DNA of 64,000 nt, taken from NCBI GenBank assembly GCA_964617355.1, contig CAZTXP010000078.1, positions 1-64,000 on the forward strand, written 5' to 3'. The notes beneath the pieces were generated by a model. That model did not search any database, was not told the DNA's origin, and worked only from the letters and a program-made list of their open reading frames with translations. Source of the DNA: CAZTDU01 sp964617355 (GTDB taxonomy: Bacteria > Pseudomonadota > Gammaproteobacteria > Burkholderiales > SG8-39). The translations under genes and the position numbers were made by a program. This document shows, piece after piece, positions 49,107 through 57,934 of the stretch. Numbering within the stretch: the first letter of the stretch is position 1; every line of letters starts with the position of its first letter.

Positions 49107-49864
49107 CAGTGGAAGACGGAGCCGCCGTCGATGGACAGCGCCGTCCCGGTCACGAACGACGATTCGTCCGAGGTGAGATAGAGAATCGCATCCGCCACCT
49201 CCTCGGCAGTGCCGAAGCGGTGCATCTGGTTGCGCGCGATGTAGCGCTGGATCGCCGCGTCCCGGTCGCCGGTGAGCGCGAGGTTCTTCTCCACCAGCGG
49301 CGTCATCACGATGCCGGGGCAGACCACGTTGACGCGGATGTTCGCCGGCGCGAGGTCCATCGCGATCGCCTTGGTGAAGAGCACGAGGCCGCCCTTCGAC
49401 GCGCAGTAGGCGCTGAAGTTCTGCCGCGGCGCAAGCCCGGCGCCGGAGCCGACGTTGACGATGGTTGCCTTCCCCGAGGCCTTCAGCGCGCCGAGCGCGG
49501 CGTGCGTGACGATGAACGGGCCGTCGAGGTTGATCGACAGCATCCGGCGCCACGACGCGAGGTCGAGGTCCTCGAGGCTCTTCCACTCGCTGATGCCGGC
49601 GCCGTTGACGAGGCCGTCCAGCCCTCCGAGCGCCTTCGCGGCGCCGTCGACGGCGACCTTCACTTGGGCTTCGTTCGTGACGTCGGCCTGCGCGGTCCAG
49701 GAGGCGGCGCCGAGTTCGGCGGCGGCCTTGGCGAGCGCGTCGGCGTTACGGTCCACCAGCGCGACGCGCGCGCCCTCGGCGATGAAGCGGCGCGCGGTGG
49801 CGAGGCCGATGCCCGAGGCGCCGCCGGTGATCAGCACGCGCCGGCCCTGCAGTCGGGCGCTCAT
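49106..49864 (-). CDS. Short-chain dehydrogenase/reductase
   Basis: 252 residues, classical SDR. Cofactor loop TGGASGIG (13-20), NGAG, catalytic Ser140, Tyr153 and Lys157 in YCASKGG, and C-terminal PGIVMTPL. An Asp in VALVDRN after beta-2 suggests NAD(H) preference. Oxidises a secondary alcohol or reduces a ketone. ATG overlaps the stop of the C45 acyltransferase gene (ATGA). Confidence 0.92.
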   Translation of the reverse strand: MSARLQGRRVLITGGASGIGLATARRFIAEGARVALVDRNADALAKAAAELGAASWTAQADVTNEAQVKVAVDGAAKALGGLDGLVNGAGISEWKSLEDLDLASWRRMLSINLDGPFIVTHAALGALKASGKATIVNVGSGAGLAPRQNFSAYCASKGGLVLFTKAIAMDLAPANIRVNVVCPGIVMTPLVEKNLALTGDRDAAIQRYIARNQMHRFGTAEEVADAILYLTSDESSFVTGTALSIDGGSVFH

Positions 49865-50970
49865 GCAATCCCGTACGGGTGGAAGCGCCGCTCGATCCAC
49901 GGCTTGCGTGCGATCTCCATCGTGCCGGCGGCGGGCCGCATGACGGTGGTGCAGACGGTGCACGAGATCGCGCTGAACGGCGCCGGCTTCGGCGGGCGCA
50001 GCACCGAGTCGGGCCAGCCGTACTTGTCGCCGAGCGCTTCCTTCAGCGCGGCGACCGAGACCTTGCCCGTCAGGCCGCGCAGGGCCGATTCGACCCGGCG
50101 CTGGCGGTAGATGGTGTCCACCGTAATGCCGATGCCGGTGTCCTTCAGCTTCGCGCGCGCGGGCGGGCTCACCCAGTGGTTGGCGTGCACGAGGATGCCG
50201 TTCTCGGGCGTGATCCAGAAGATCTCGTCCGGCGCCATCTCGAGGTTCACGGCTTCGCCCGCAGTTGTCCCGCTTGCGTGGGCGAGCATCACGTTCGTCG
50301 AGCACGCGCGCGGATGGCTCCACGCCGTGCGCATCGCGTCGGCGAGGTTGCCGGCTTCGAGGAATTTGCGCCGGATCAGCGCGAGCGGCGTGCGGCCGGC
50401 GGTCTTGAAGTCGCGGTCACAGCCGAGGTAGTTGCCGGTGACGCTCACGCCCGCGGCGTTGAGGCCGTGGCGCGCTAGGCCGCCGGCCTCGACGAAGATC
50501 AGCATGTCCGGGCCGGCATTGCGGCGGATCTTCAATACGACGCCCGTGTCGGCGCATTCCTCGCGCCAGTCCCAGTTGTGCGCGTGGATCAACTGCCCGT
50601 CGTCGGAAGCTTCGGGCAGCACGATCGCGGCGGTGCAGCCGTCCGTCTTGCCCGTTTCGATCATCGCCTTCGCGCCGAACATCATCTCGGTGCGGCAGTT
50701 GATGAAGATGATGTCCTCCAACGTCACGCCTGCGCCCTCGGCGAGGCCCTTCATCTCCTCGAGGTAGGCGGGGTCGTAGGCGCTGACGTGTGGGGCGAAG
50801 TCGCGCGCGAGCTTGTGGATCTGCTCCGGCTTCACGCCGCGGCGGTCCAGTTCGCCGCGGTACAGGGCGAGGCTGCGGTGCACGCGCTCGGCGGCCGCCT
50901 TGCCGTACGCGAGGCCGCGCGCGTGCGGCTCGCCGGAGAGTTCGATCAGCGGAAAGGCATTCGGGTCCAT
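49861..50970 (-). CDS. C45-family acyltransferase/amidohydrolase (penicillin acyltransferase-like, Ntn fold)
   Basis: 369 residues. Family features: FPLIELSGEPHARGLAYGK, FINCRTE, the processing site KTDGCTAA with Cys112 as likely nucleophile exposed by self-cleavage, HNWDWR, GLNAAGVSVTGN and HANHW. Related enzymes are isopenicillin-N acyltransferase and carcinine/beta-alanyl hydrolases, which make or break amide bonds. No signal peptide. Between a polysaccharide-deacetylase-like gene (7 bp gap) and an SDR (ATGA). Amide hydrolysis in a catabolic pathway is likely. Confidence 0.87.
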   Translation of the reverse strand: MDPNAFPLIELSGEPHARGLAYGKAAAERVHRSLALYRGELDRRGVKPEQIHKLARDFAPHVSAYDPAYLEEMKGLAEGAGVTLEDIIFINCRTEMMFGAKAMIETGKTDGCTAAIVLPEASDDGQLIHAHNWDWREECADTGVVLKIRRNAGPDMLIFVEAGGLARHGLNAAGVSVTGNYLGCDRDFKTAGRTPLALIRRKFLEAGNLADAMRTAWSHPRACSTNVMLAHASGTTAGEAVNLEMAPDEIFWITPENGILVHANHWVSPPARAKLKDTGIGITVDTIYRQRRVESALRGLTGKVSVAALKEALGDKYGWPDSVLRPPKPAPFSAISCTVCTTVMRPAAGTMEIARKPWIERRFHPYGIA

Positions 50971-50977
50971 GGCGTCC

Positions 50978-51859
50978 TCAGATCGGCTTCACGGAGAGGT
51001 CTCCGCGGTAGGGCGTGACGGCCAGCGTCGGCTGGTGCGGGGCCACCGGATCGCCTTCGACCGGGAGATTCGCCGCCAGCGCATGCGCGGCGATCGCTTC
51101 GCCGGTCATGAAGCGCACGCCGGGCTGCGCGGCCATGTGCTCCAGCAGTTTCTCGAGCGCGGCGATGCGCGCCGCGCGCGTCAGGCCGACGTCGCCGCGC
51201 AGGTGGATCGTCAGCGGCACCAGGCAGCCTTCGCGATGCAGCGCGTCGAATTCCTCGCGCCAGGTCTTCATCACGCGCGCATGGGTATGCCGTGCGGAGA
51301 GCGGCAGCGCGTCGTTCAGTGCGTGCACCGTGGGGATCTCGGCAAGCTTCGTCGACGGCGTCGGCGCGAACACGTAGGGCGCATCGTCGTCCTGGAAGGT
51401 CGAGTCGTACGTGAAGCCGGCTTCCGCCAGGTGCCGCAGCGTCTGCGAGCTGAGTTCGCCCTCGGGTGCGCGAAAGCCCTTCGGCGCCGCGCCGGTGACC
51501 TTCGCAACCGCATCGCGGCCGCGCAGGATCGTCTCGCGTTCCTTGTCGCCGAGCGTTGGCAGTGGCGCGAGGTCGACGCCGCGCGAAGCGATCTCGTGAC
51601 CGGCATCACGAATCATGCGCAGTGCATCGGCGTGGCGCTCGGCGTCCGACGCGGTGACGAACCACGTCGCGGCGATCTTGCGGCGCTCGAACAGCGCGAG
51701 GAGGCGCGGCAGCCCCGCACGCACCCCGTAGCGTCCGTAGGAGAAGCGGCCGAAGAGCCGGTCCTCGGTGGTGGACTTCAGGTCGAAGGCCTCGGCGTCG
51801 AAGTGCACCGAGACGAACGCGGCGCTGGTGACGCCGGCGGGCCACGGATAGCGGATCAT
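50978..51859 (-). CDS. NodB/polysaccharide-deacetylase-like protein lacking metal-site histidines
   Basis: 293 residues, same fold as its upstream neighbour. Motif 1 is VHFDAE (Asp21 kept). The metal-binding HxxxH of motif 2 is lost: GHEIASRGVDLAPL has Arg93 and Leu97 where the neighbour has His92 and His96. KGFRAPEGELS keeps the motif-3 Arg. It may be a non-metal enzyme like the PuuE allantoinase branch, or a regulatory partner of the active paralog. ATG overlaps the neighbour's stop (ATGA). Confidence 0.82.
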   Translation of the reverse strand: MIRYPWPAGVTSAAFVSVHFDAEAFDLKSTTEDRLFGRFSYGRYGVRAGLPRLLALFERRKIAATWFVTASDAERHADALRMIRDAGHEIASRGVDLAPLPTLGDKERETILRGRDAVAKVTGAAPKGFRAPEGELSSQTLRHLAEAGFTYDSTFQDDDAPYVFAPTPSTKLAEIPTVHALNDALPLSARHTHARVMKTWREEFDALHREGCLVPLTIHLRGDVGLTRAARIAALEKLLEHMAAQPGVRFMTGEAIAAHALAANLPVEGDPVAPHQPTLAVTPYRGDLSVKPI

Positions 51860-52701
51860 GCGGCCCTCCGGTCGGCGACGTCGAGCTCCTCGAGGTGCTG
51901 CGGGTGCTCCAGGCACCAGCGCGCGAAGCCGGCGGAATCGAAGAACTGCACGCCCGGGTGCGACTGCATGTACGCGATCGCCTCGGCGAAGATCTGCGTG
52001 CGCACCGGCGTGCCCGAGCCCCAGCCCGAGCGCGGGTGCACGACGAGTACGCAGAAGCGATCCGAAGCGTAGATCGCGTCGAACTCCTCCTTCCACTGCG
52101 CCAGCACTTCGGAGGGCGGCGTGTAGCTGAACTTGAAGAACGGGAAGTCGTCGAGGCTGTAGGTGTTGTTCGGCAGCTCGACGATCCAGTCGTCCTTGCC
52201 CTTGCCGAAGCGAAGCCGGTAGGGCAGGTCGTAGTCCTTGTCGCTGGAGTCGTAGATGTAGCCCAGCGACTTCAGCACGTGCATCGTGTTCGCGGTCTTG
52301 CGGCCGGAGGGCGAGCGCCAGCCGAGCACCGGCTTGCCGAGGATGTCGCGCAAGATATCGTCGGTCTTCCGGAGGAGCGCGGTCTCCTCGTCCTTCGGCA
52401 CGTCCCACGCTTCGTGCAGGTAGCCGTGCGCCGCGACCTCGAAGCCGGCCGCGTCGATCTCGCGCACCAGCTCCGGATGCCGCTCGGCGTCGTAGCCGGG
52501 GACGAAGAAGGTGCAGGGCACGCCGAGGCGCTTCAAGGCCTTCATCTGGCGCGGGATGCCGCGGCGCGCGGAGTAGCGGCCCCAGGAGTGGCCGCCGATC
52601 GGCGCGATGCCGCGGCCGACCTCGTGGCTGGTGCCGTCGAAGTCGACGCCGAGCGTCACTGCGCAGCGGATGTCAGGAGGAAGCAGCGTTCGAGAGGGCA
52701 T
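51856..52701 (-). CDS. NodB/polysaccharide-deacetylase family hydrolase
   Basis: 281 residues. Metal and catalytic motifs are intact: GVDFDGTSHE (Asp20, Asp22), AAHGYLHE (His92, His96), GWRSPSG and a late His in LVVHPRSG. No signal peptide, so the substrate is probably a small cytoplasmic amide or cyclic ureide rather than cell wall (inference from related allantoinase and formamide-type members). Overlaps the ketopantoate-reductase-like gene by 29 bp at its start. Confidence 0.88.
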   Translation of the reverse strand: MPSRTLLPPDIRCAVTLGVDFDGTSHEVGRGIAPIGGHSWGRYSARRGIPRQMKALKRLGVPCTFFVPGYDAERHPELVREIDAAGFEVAAHGYLHEAWDVPKDEETALLRKTDDILRDILGKPVLGWRSPSGRKTANTMHVLKSLGYIYDSSDKDYDLPYRLRFGKGKDDWIVELPNNTYSLDDFPFFKFSYTPPSEVLAQWKEEFDAIYASDRFCVLVVHPRSGWGSGTPVRTQIFAEAIAYMQSHPGVQFFDSAGFARWCLEHPQHLEELDVADRRAA

Positions 52702-53743
52702 GGCAGCGATCCAGCAGCACGTTGAAGGTATCCATCGAGAGCTTGCGGCGCCCGTCCTCGACGTCGCGCACGAGGCCGATCAGCGTGTCGAGCGCCGGCG
52801 TGGCGATGCCGGCGGCGCGGGCGCGCTCGGCGACCACGCCTAGGAGCGGGTCGAGTTCGGTGCGACGCTTCCTCACCGCGAGGTCGCGCCAGAAGCCGGA
52901 GTGCGTCTTGCCCGCATTTCGGCGGCGCTCCGCGAGGCGATCGAGCGCGGCACGGGCGCTGCCCGCCGGCGCGCTGGCCTCGAACGCGGCCGGGTCGAAG
53001 CTCGTGTAGGCCTGCGGCCGCACGCCCTGCGATCTCGCGACCGCGAGCACTTCGCGGCCCGGCACCACGAAGGCCGCTTCGCGCGACGCGTCGCCGAAGT
53101 TGCCGGCCATGCCGTCGTCGTTCAGCGAGCTCGCGAACAGCATCGATGCGAACGCGAGCTTCGCCCACAGCACGCCCCAGATGTTGTCGGTGAGCACCGC
53201 GTCGGGCTCGAAGAGCTGCATCAGCCGGTGCATCTCGCGCGTACGCTCCCGCTCGACGCCGTCGATCTCGCCGACGTAGACCTCGCCGCGGCCGCCGTAG
53301 AGCACGCGCCCCGGCCCGAGCCAGTCGGCGCCGAAGTTGACGAAGCAGCCCATGGTGCGCGCTGCGCCCGCCTGCCGCGCGATCTCGGCCTCGTTCAGGC
53401 CGTTCTGCGCCGAGACGATGAAGCCGTGGGGCTTCAGGTGCGGCAGGAGTTGCGCGACGGTGGCGGCGGTCGCCTGCGCCTTCACGGCGAGCACGATGCG
53501 CGAGTACGTGCCCTGCAACTCGTCGGGCGTGGCGGCGGCGATCTTCTGCGTGAAGTTCTCGATCTTGCCCTCGATGGCGAGGCCGCTGGTGCGGCAGGCC
53601 TCGACGTGCTCGCGCACCACGTCCACCAGCAGCACCGGGATGCCGGCGCGCGCCCAGTACGCGGCGATGGTGCCGCCGATGGCGCCGCCGCCCCAGACGA
53701 CGAGCGGGTCTTCAGGCGAGACGGCGGGGTGGGGCGCGGCCAT
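52673..53743 (-). CDS. Ketopantoate reductase-like 2-oxoacid reductase
   Basis: 356 residues, longer than PanE (about 300). Rossmann loop VVWGGGAIGGTIAAYWARAG, RIVLAVKAQATAAT, SAQNGLNEAEIA and the catalytic-lysine region WGVLWAKLAFASMLFASSLND. It reduces a 2-oxo acid or oxidises a 2-hydroxy acid with NADP(H). It opens a six-gene catabolic operon with no pantothenate genes, so it is unlikely to be biosynthetic PanE. Upstream frame continues, but the ATG at 53743 begins the Rossmann domain. Confidence 0.87.
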   Translation of the reverse strand: MAAPHPAVSPEDPLVVWGGGAIGGTIAAYWARAGIPVLLVDVVREHVEACRTSGLAIEGKIENFTQKIAAATPDELQGTYSRIVLAVKAQATAATVAQLLPHLKPHGFIVSAQNGLNEAEIARQAGAARTMGCFVNFGADWLGPGRVLYGGRGEVYVGEIDGVERERTREMHRLMQLFEPDAVLTDNIWGVLWAKLAFASMLFASSLNDDGMAGNFGDASREAAFVVPGREVLAVARSQGVRPQAYTSFDPAAFEASAPAGSARAALDRLAERRRNAGKTHSGFWRDLAVRKRRTELDPLLGVVAERARAAGIATPALDTLIGLVRDVEDGRRKLSMDTFNVLLDRCHALSNAASS

Positions 53744-53823
53744 GGAACCGGCAGTATCGCGCCCCGCGCGCCGCCGACGGGCGTGGCGTGCGAAACGGCG
53801 GCGACGGCGCGCAGCGGTCGCGC

Positions 53824-53829
53824 TACGCT
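53824..53829 (+). promoter_or_regulatory. Possible -10 element (TACGCT) of a leaderless transcript
   Basis: GCTACGCT; the hexamer ends 7 nt before the ATG at 53836, with no Shine-Dalgarno sequence between. It lies in the divergent gap facing 53743. Confidence 0.35.
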
Positions 53830-53835
53830 GCCCGG

Positions 53836-54840
53836 ATGACGACCCCCGCAACGATGGACGCGATCGAGATCGAGGCCATGGGCCCGCAAGGCCGCCTGCG
53901 TCCGGCGAAGCGCCCGGTGCCCGTACCCGGCGCGGGCGAGGTGCTGATCCGCGTCGAGGCGATCGGCGTCTGCCGGCCGGACTCGCTGCAGCGGCGCGGG
54001 CAACACCCGGCGCCTCCCGGCGCGCCGGCGGACATCCCCGGGCTGGAAGTCGCGGGGAAGCTCGAATCCATCGGCGCCGGCGTCTCCGGCTGGAAGGTCG
54101 GCGACGCGGTGTGCGCGCTGCTGCCGGGGGGCGGCTACGCGCAGTACGCCACCTGCGCGCAGGAGCAGCTGCTGCCGGTGCCGCAGCACTGGACCGCAAT
54201 CGAGGCGGCGACCCTGCCCGAGAACGCCTTCACGTCGTGGGAGAACATCTTCCGCCGCGGCCGGCTTTCGGCCGGCGAGACGATCCTCGTGCACGGCGGC
54301 ACGAGCGGACTGGGCTCGCTCACCATCCAGCTCGCGCGCGCGTTCGGCGCGCGCGCGTTCGCCACCGCCGGCAGCGACGAGAAATGCGCCGCGTGCGTGC
54401 GCATCGGCGCCGAGGCGGCGTTCAACTACAAGTCCGGCGACTGGGCGCCGTGGGCGCTAGAGCAGACCGGCGGTCGCGGCGTCGACGTGGTGATGGACAT
54501 CGTCGGCCGCGACTACGTGCAACGGTCGCTGTCGGTGCTCGCGATCGACGGGCGCCTCGTCCACCTCGCCACGCAGGGCGCGGACAAGACCGCGGTGGTG
54601 GACATGCGCACCCTGCTGCAGAAGCGCGCGACCATTCTCGGCTCGGCGCTGCGCTGGCGCTCGCCGGCCGAGAAGGGCCTGATCGCCGCCGGCCTGCGCG
54701 AGCTGGTCTGGCCGAAGCTCGGCGCGAAGGATCCCGTGTTCCCGCTGGTGGATTCGGTGCACCCGCTCGCCGACGCGCAGCAGGTGCATGAGTATTTCGA
54801 CGCCGGCAAGCATGTCGGTAAGATCGTCCTCGTTCCCTGA
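53836..54840 (+). CDS. Zinc-independent NADPH:quinone oxidoreductase-like MDR protein
   Basis: 334 residues, medium-chain dehydrogenase fold. VPGAGEVLIRVEAIGVCRPDSLQRRG, GLEVAGKLESIGAGVSGWKVGDAVCALLPGGGYAQY, and the nucleotide loop HGGTSGLGSLTIQLARA. The structural-zinc cysteines of alcohol dehydrogenases are absent, which fits the quinone oxidoreductase/enoyl reductase subgroup. A Bug binding protein gene follows 25 bp later. Confidence 0.88.
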   Translation: MTTPATMDAIEIEAMGPQGRLRPAKRPVPVPGAGEVLIRVEAIGVCRPDSLQRRGQHPAPPGAPADIPGLEVAGKLESIGAGVSGWKVGDAVCALLPGGGYAQYATCAQEQLLPVPQHWTAIEAATLPENAFTSWENIFRRGRLSAGETILVHGGTSGLGSLTIQLARAFGARAFATAGSDEKCAACVRIGAEAAFNYKSGDWAPWALEQTGGRGVDVVMDIVGRDYVQRSLSVLAIDGRLVHLATQGADKTAVVDMRTLLQKRATILGSALRWRSPAEKGLIAAGLRELVWPKLGAKDPVFPLVDSVHPLADAQQVHEYFDAGKHVGKIVLVP

Positions 54841-54865
54841 ACCCGCGCGCCTCAAGGAGGCTCCC

Positions 54866-55843
54866 ATGAAACGACGCCATCTCATCCAGTCCGCGCTGGC
54901 CCTCGCCGTGCTCGCCGCGGGCGGTGCCTCGGCCCAGCAGTTTCCCTCGAAGCCGATCAAGCTCATCGTGCCCTTCGCCGCCGGCGGCGCGAACGACCTG
55001 AACGGCCGCTCGCTGCAGATCCCGCTCGGCAAGGCGCTCGGCGGCAACGTCATCGTCGAGAACATGCCCGGCGCGTCCACCAAGATCGCCGTGGACGCGC
55101 TCCTCAAGGCGCCAGCCGACGGCTACACGCTGCTGCTCGCCGGCCACGGCGCGCTGATGAGCTACTACTACTCGGGGATCTTCGACAACAAGTTCTGGGA
55201 GAACATGGTCATCCTCGGCCAGACCGGCCGCATGCCGTGGGTGGCGATCGAGGCCAAGGCGGATGCGCCGTATTCCAACTGGGCCGAGCTCGTCGCGTAT
55301 GCGAAGAAGAACCCCGGCAAGCTCTCGGCCGGCGGCCCGGCGCCGGGCGGCATGATGAACCTCACCGTGCTCGAGACCGCGAAGAACTCCGGCATCGACG
55401 TGACCTACGTGCCCTTCAAGGGCGGCGGCCCGAGCGGCGCCGCGCTGCTCGGCGGGCACATCGCGTATCGCGTGGCGCAGGCGTCCGAGGTGTACCCGAA
55501 CGTGCGCGCCGGCAAGACGCGCATGCTCGCGGTCGGCTATCCGCAGCGCATGCCGGAACTGCCCGACGTACCCACGTTCACCGAGCTCGGCATCATGTTC
55601 GAGGTGCCGGTGTTCGGCTTCGACGTCTGGGCGCCGGCGGGACTGCCGCAGCCGATCGCGGCGCGCATCACCAAGGCGATCGAGGAGGCGGTGAAGGACC
55701 CGGACTACATCAGGGCCTCGAAGGCGCTGGTCTACGACCCGGTGTTCACCGGGCCGGAGAAGCTGAAGGACTCCATCCGCTACATGGATCGCGAGGTCGG
55801 CCCGAAGATGCAGGCCGCTTTCCCGCCCGAGCCGAAGAAGTAG
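54866..55843 (+). CDS. Bug/TTT-family binding protein
   Basis: 325 residues. AAGGAGG precedes the ATG. Signal peptide with a twin-basic start (MKRRHL) and cleavage near ASA-QQ (residue 24). FPSKPIKLIVPFAAGGANDLNGR and IVENMPGASTKIAVDALLKAPADGYTLLLAG are Bug hallmarks. It lies between a quinone reductase and an M28 peptidase on the same strand. No TctAB membrane genes are nearby. The ligand is probably an organic acid or amide made available to those enzymes. Confidence 0.88.
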   Translation: MKRRHLIQSALALAVLAAGGASAQQFPSKPIKLIVPFAAGGANDLNGRSLQIPLGKALGGNVIVENMPGASTKIAVDALLKAPADGYTLLLAGHGALMSYYYSGIFDNKFWENMVILGQTGRMPWVAIEAKADAPYSNWAELVAYAKKNPGKLSAGGPAPGGMMNLTVLETAKNSGIDVTYVPFKGGGPSGAALLGGHIAYRVAQASEVYPNVRAGKTRMLAVGYPQRMPELPDVPTFTELGIMFEVPVFGFDVWAPAGLPQPIAARITKAIEEAVKDPDYIRASKALVYDPVFTGPEKLKDSIRYMDREVGPKMQAAFPPEPKK

Positions 55844-55853
55844 GAGCGCCACG

Positions 55854-57620
55854 ATGTCCCGGGAACAGGTGGTCGCCGAGGCCTCGGCGCAGAACGTGCG
55901 CGCGAACGTCGAGCGCATCGTGCGGGAGATCCCGCACCGCGCCGCGGGCGCGCCGAACGGCAAGCGCATGGCCGAGTACAGCCGCGACGCGATGCGCGCG
56001 CTCGGGCTCGAGGCGACGATGCACGAGCTGCCCGCGGTGGTCAGCTTCCCGGAGCACGCCGAGTTGCGCATCGTGTCGCCGAGCGAGATCGCCATCGAGG
56101 CCAACACGCTCGGCCACAGCCTCGAGACCATGCCCGAGGGCATGAGCGGCGAACTGGTCTACGTCGGCGCCGGCGCCGAGAAGGACTTCAACGGCAAGGA
56201 CGTGCGCGGCAAGATCATCCTGACGGAGCTTTCGTATTCGCCCGCGCGGCACGAGAAGCAGCGCATCGCCGGCCTGCGCGGCGCGATCGGCGCGGTGATG
56301 ATGAACTGGGGCGGCCCGGAGAACACGGCGGTGCCCTTCGGCTCGGTGAAGCCCGTCTGGGGCAACCCGACGCCCGACAACGTGAAGACCGAGATGGCGG
56401 TGATGCCCTGCATCGGCATCGCGCGCACCGCGGGCCTGAAGCTGAAGGCGATGTGCGAGGCAGGGCCGGTGAAGGTGTGGTTCCGCACGCACGTCAGGAA
56501 CGGCTGGCACCCGGTGCAGATCACGGTCGCCGAGATGAAGGCGCCGAACGCGCCGGAGCCCGACGACTTCGTCATGGTCGGCGGCCACCAGGACTCGTGG
56601 CCCGGCGAGGCGGCCACCGACAACGCGGCGGGCAACTCGATCATGATCGAGCTTGCACGCCTCTTCCGGCCGCACGCATCGAAACTTCGCCGCGGGCTGC
56701 TCTTCGGTTTCTGGACCGCGCACGAGACCGGAACGATGGCGGGCTCGGCGTGGTTCGCCGACCGCCACTGGGACCAGCTGCGCGACCACGCCTGCGCCTA
56801 CCTGCAGATCGACCAGCCCTCGTGCGCCGGCACGACGCTCTGGCACACGACCTCGAACGTGGAGCTGAAGGATTTCCACCAGCGCGTCGAACGATCGCTC
56901 CTTCCCGGCCGCGAGATCACGTGGAAGCGCGTCGCGAAGAGCGGCGACGCCTCGTTCATCGGCATCGGCATCCCGATGTTCCAGGGCGAAGGTGCGTTCA
57001 CGGAAGCCGAGCTGAAGGCCACCGCGCTCGCCACGCGCGGCTGGTGGCATCACTCGATCGAGTGCACGATCGACAAGCTCGACTGGACCTACATGCAGGA
57101 CCATGTGCGCGTGTATGCGGCCTACCTGTGGGAACTGTGCACCGCGCCCGTGCTGCCGTTCACCTACGCGCCAGTCGCGGCGCAAATCCTGAAGCGCCTC
57201 GCCGAACTCGAGAAGGACGGCGCGGCCGTCGGCCTCGAGGGCGTGGCCGCGCGCGCGCGTCGGTTCGAGGAAGCGGCGAAGAAATTCGATGCCGCGAGCG
57301 CAGCGGCACGTGCCGCGTTCGACGCGGGCAAGGGCGACGAGGCGGCAGCCAGGTCCCTCAATCGCGCGATGAAGCGCCTGTCCCGCCAGCTCGTGCCCCT
57401 GATGAGTTCCGCGATCGGCAAGTACGGCCACGACCCGTACGGCTACACGCCGCAGGGCACGATGATCCCGGCGCTCTACGACATCAGCCGCGTGGCGAAG
57501 CTGCCGCAGGGCGAGGAGCGCTGGATGCTCGAGACGAAGGCGGTGCGCGATCGCAATCGCGTGGCCGATGCGCTGGTCGAGTCGGTGGCCATCGTCGAGG
57601 ACGCGCTCGGGGCCGGCTGA
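55854..57620 (+). CDS. M28-family metallopeptidase
   Basis: 588 residues, no signal peptide. A PA-like insert (about 90-200) precedes the zinc-dependent catalytic domain. GGHQDSWPGEAATDNAAGN gives the first His and bridging Asp, and TAHETGTMAGSAWF the Glu pair region. LQIDQPSC (Asp) and GWWHHSIECT (His) complete the expected two-zinc site. C-terminal helical domain about 450-588. Aminopeptidase or carboxypeptidase-like activity on small peptides or N-acyl amino acids. Stop overlaps the HNH gene start (TGATG). Confidence 0.87.
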   Translation: MSREQVVAEASAQNVRANVERIVREIPHRAAGAPNGKRMAEYSRDAMRALGLEATMHELPAVVSFPEHAELRIVSPSEIAIEANTLGHSLETMPEGMSGELVYVGAGAEKDFNGKDVRGKIILTELSYSPARHEKQRIAGLRGAIGAVMMNWGGPENTAVPFGSVKPVWGNPTPDNVKTEMAVMPCIGIARTAGLKLKAMCEAGPVKVWFRTHVRNGWHPVQITVAEMKAPNAPEPDDFVMVGGHQDSWPGEAATDNAAGNSIMIELARLFRPHASKLRRGLLFGFWTAHETGTMAGSAWFADRHWDQLRDHACAYLQIDQPSCAGTTLWHTTSNVELKDFHQRVERSLLPGREITWKRVAKSGDASFIGIGIPMFQGEGAFTEAELKATALATRGWWHHSIECTIDKLDWTYMQDHVRVYAAYLWELCTAPVLPFTYAPVAAQILKRLAELEKDGAAVGLEGVAARARRFEEAAKKFDAASAAARAAFDAGKGDEAAARSLNRAMKRLSRQLVPLMSSAIGKYGHDPYGYTPQGTMIPALYDISRVAKLPQGEERWMLETKAVRDRNRVADALVESVAIVEDALGAG

Positions 57621-57934
57621 TGTCCTCCGACGCGGGCTACCGCGAGCGGGCGCTCAGGATCCTGCCGTGGATCTGCGCCCGCTGCGCCCGCGAGTTCCCG
57701 GCCTCGCGGCTGCGCGAGCTGACGGTGCATCACCGCGACGGCAACCACGACCACAATCCCGCCGACGGCTCGAACTGGGAGCTGCTCTGCATCTACTGCC
57801 ACGAGAACGAGCATGCGCGCATCGAGGATGCGAGGGCGGGCGGCGATGCGCACGGCCGGCAGGAGACGGAGGACGCGACGCACCGGCCATTCGCCGGGCT
57901 CGCCGACTTGCTGAAGCGCCCCAAGGGCCGCTAG
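57620..57934 (+). CDS. Small HNH-nuclease-like protein (YajD type)
   Basis: 104 residues. Zinc-ribbon-like CARCAREF, then LTVHHRDGNHDHNPADGSNWELLCIYCHENEH: an HNH core with two CxxC pairs. The sequence ends in a charged tail (AGLADLLKRPKGR). YajD-like proteins are small HNH-fold proteins of unproven nuclease activity. It starts within the M28 stop codon and shares a CTAG stop with the CoA-transferase gene on the other strand. Confidence 0.87.
   Translation: MSSDAGYRERALRILPWICARCAREFPASRLRELTVHHRDGNHDHNPADGSNWELLCIYCHENEHARIEDARAGGDAHGRQETEDATHRPFAGLADLLKRPKGR

Noticed and set aside
52673..53743. Pantothenate biosynthesis (panE)
   Set aside because: The protein is longer than PanE, and the operon has no panB or panC and is catabolic in character.
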